From positions 3,893,036 through 3,957,035 of the forward strand of contig OX335643.1 of assembly GCA_946894095.1 (NCBI GenBank): a stretch of 64,000 nt of DNA. The letters are read 5' to 3'. Source of the stretch: Incurvaria masculella (lineage: Eukaryota > Arthropoda > Insecta > Lepidoptera > Incurvariidae). Position 1 is the stretch's first letter, and every line of letters starts with the position of its first letter. The translations under genes were made by a program, and so were the position numbers. The notes beneath the pieces were generated by a model that was not told where the DNA came from, searched no databases, and worked only from the letters and a program-made list of their open reading frames with translations. Shown one piece after another: positions 63,525-64,000 of the stretch.

Positions 63525-64000
63525 CTCCAGGAACTTTAGCCTTAAATCAGCACTTCAAATCCGCAAAGCAACATTAAATCCGAAATGCAATTTTTTTTCT
63601 CATAAACGTAGTATTTCATGTGGACGTGTGTACATTAAGTTTGCAACTTTTTGGGGGGTCCGGAAGATAGAAATAAAATATGAAATATGTTTAAAAAATG
63701 ATATCTCCTAAACAAATATTTAGAAATGTTATTTAAAAATGTGATGTGTTAGCTAATTTTAGGTGTAATATTACTGTGAAATTGCAACAATTTCTTATTT
63801 ACGGAACTGTGTAAATTTTTATTTGTACTTTTAATATCTGTAATATTTAATATCTGCAAAGCAAATATTGAAAATTCTATTTTATTTTCTGAAATTGGAA
63901 ACTGACCGCAAACTCTATATTCTGTGAAATTTGTAAAATGTTGCAAATATTAGAAGCACATTTTTTTCATTTATAATGTTTACATTCACACAAAAGCTAA
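63525..64000 (+). repeat. Second copy of the inner repeat of 51235-51780
   Basis: From CTCCAGGAACTTTAGCCTTA onward, the text follows 51260-51735 almost base for base (TCTCATAAACGTAGTATTTC, GGGGGGTCCGGAAGATAG, GAAATTGGAAACTGACCGCA) and runs off the window. Confidence 0.85.

Overview
The window is nuclear DNA of an insect, most likely a moth or butterfly. The evidence is the many short GT-AG introns, tracts of the insect telomere repeat TTAGG, the CTAG-ending Helitron and GGTTCCGTACC-type elements typical of Lepidoptera, and dense tRNA- and 5S-headed SINEs. I recognised genes by conserved protein motifs and checked each model by intron-phase arithmetic, not by any search.

Three host genes are present. 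(1) PEX19 (+, 2643-7945): six exons encode all but the N-terminus and end in a CaaX farnesylation box. (2) A TMEM145/GPR180-like seven-helix receptor of the GOLD-domain group (-, 44964 down to about 22708): 13 or 14 exons with consistent phases. (3) A P-protein (OCA2-like) ion transporter (+, 52855-63326): twelve exons, continuing past the right edge. No operons or bacterial features are seen.

The rest is mostly mobile DNA. An RNase H-bearing non-LTR retrotransposon (-, about 13.7-20.0 kb) is broken by a 5-bp duplication. An apparently intact 11.6-kb Ty3/Gypsy element (+, 30447-42072) has LTRs that look identical by eye, a CGTT target duplication and a gag-pol -1 slippery site, and lies antisense in an intron of the receptor gene. 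A mariner with an internal deletion sits in an intron of the P-protein gene. There are also a Helitron, three copies of a TTAA-flanked MITE, two copies of a long-TIR foldback MITE, other foldback elements, and SINEs that share one body behind either a tRNA-like or a 5S-rRNA-like head.

The most unusual structure is in the long 3' untranslated region of the Gypsy element. Seven short hairpins have different but complementary stems, loops that all begin CGGT and end in AA, and each is followed by AAGCCTTAT or a one-base variant. Also notable are decayed partial tandem copies of exons beside four exons of all three host genes, a hammerhead-ribozyme-like motif in a foldback element, and a TTAGG tract in the loop of a 90-bp palindrome.
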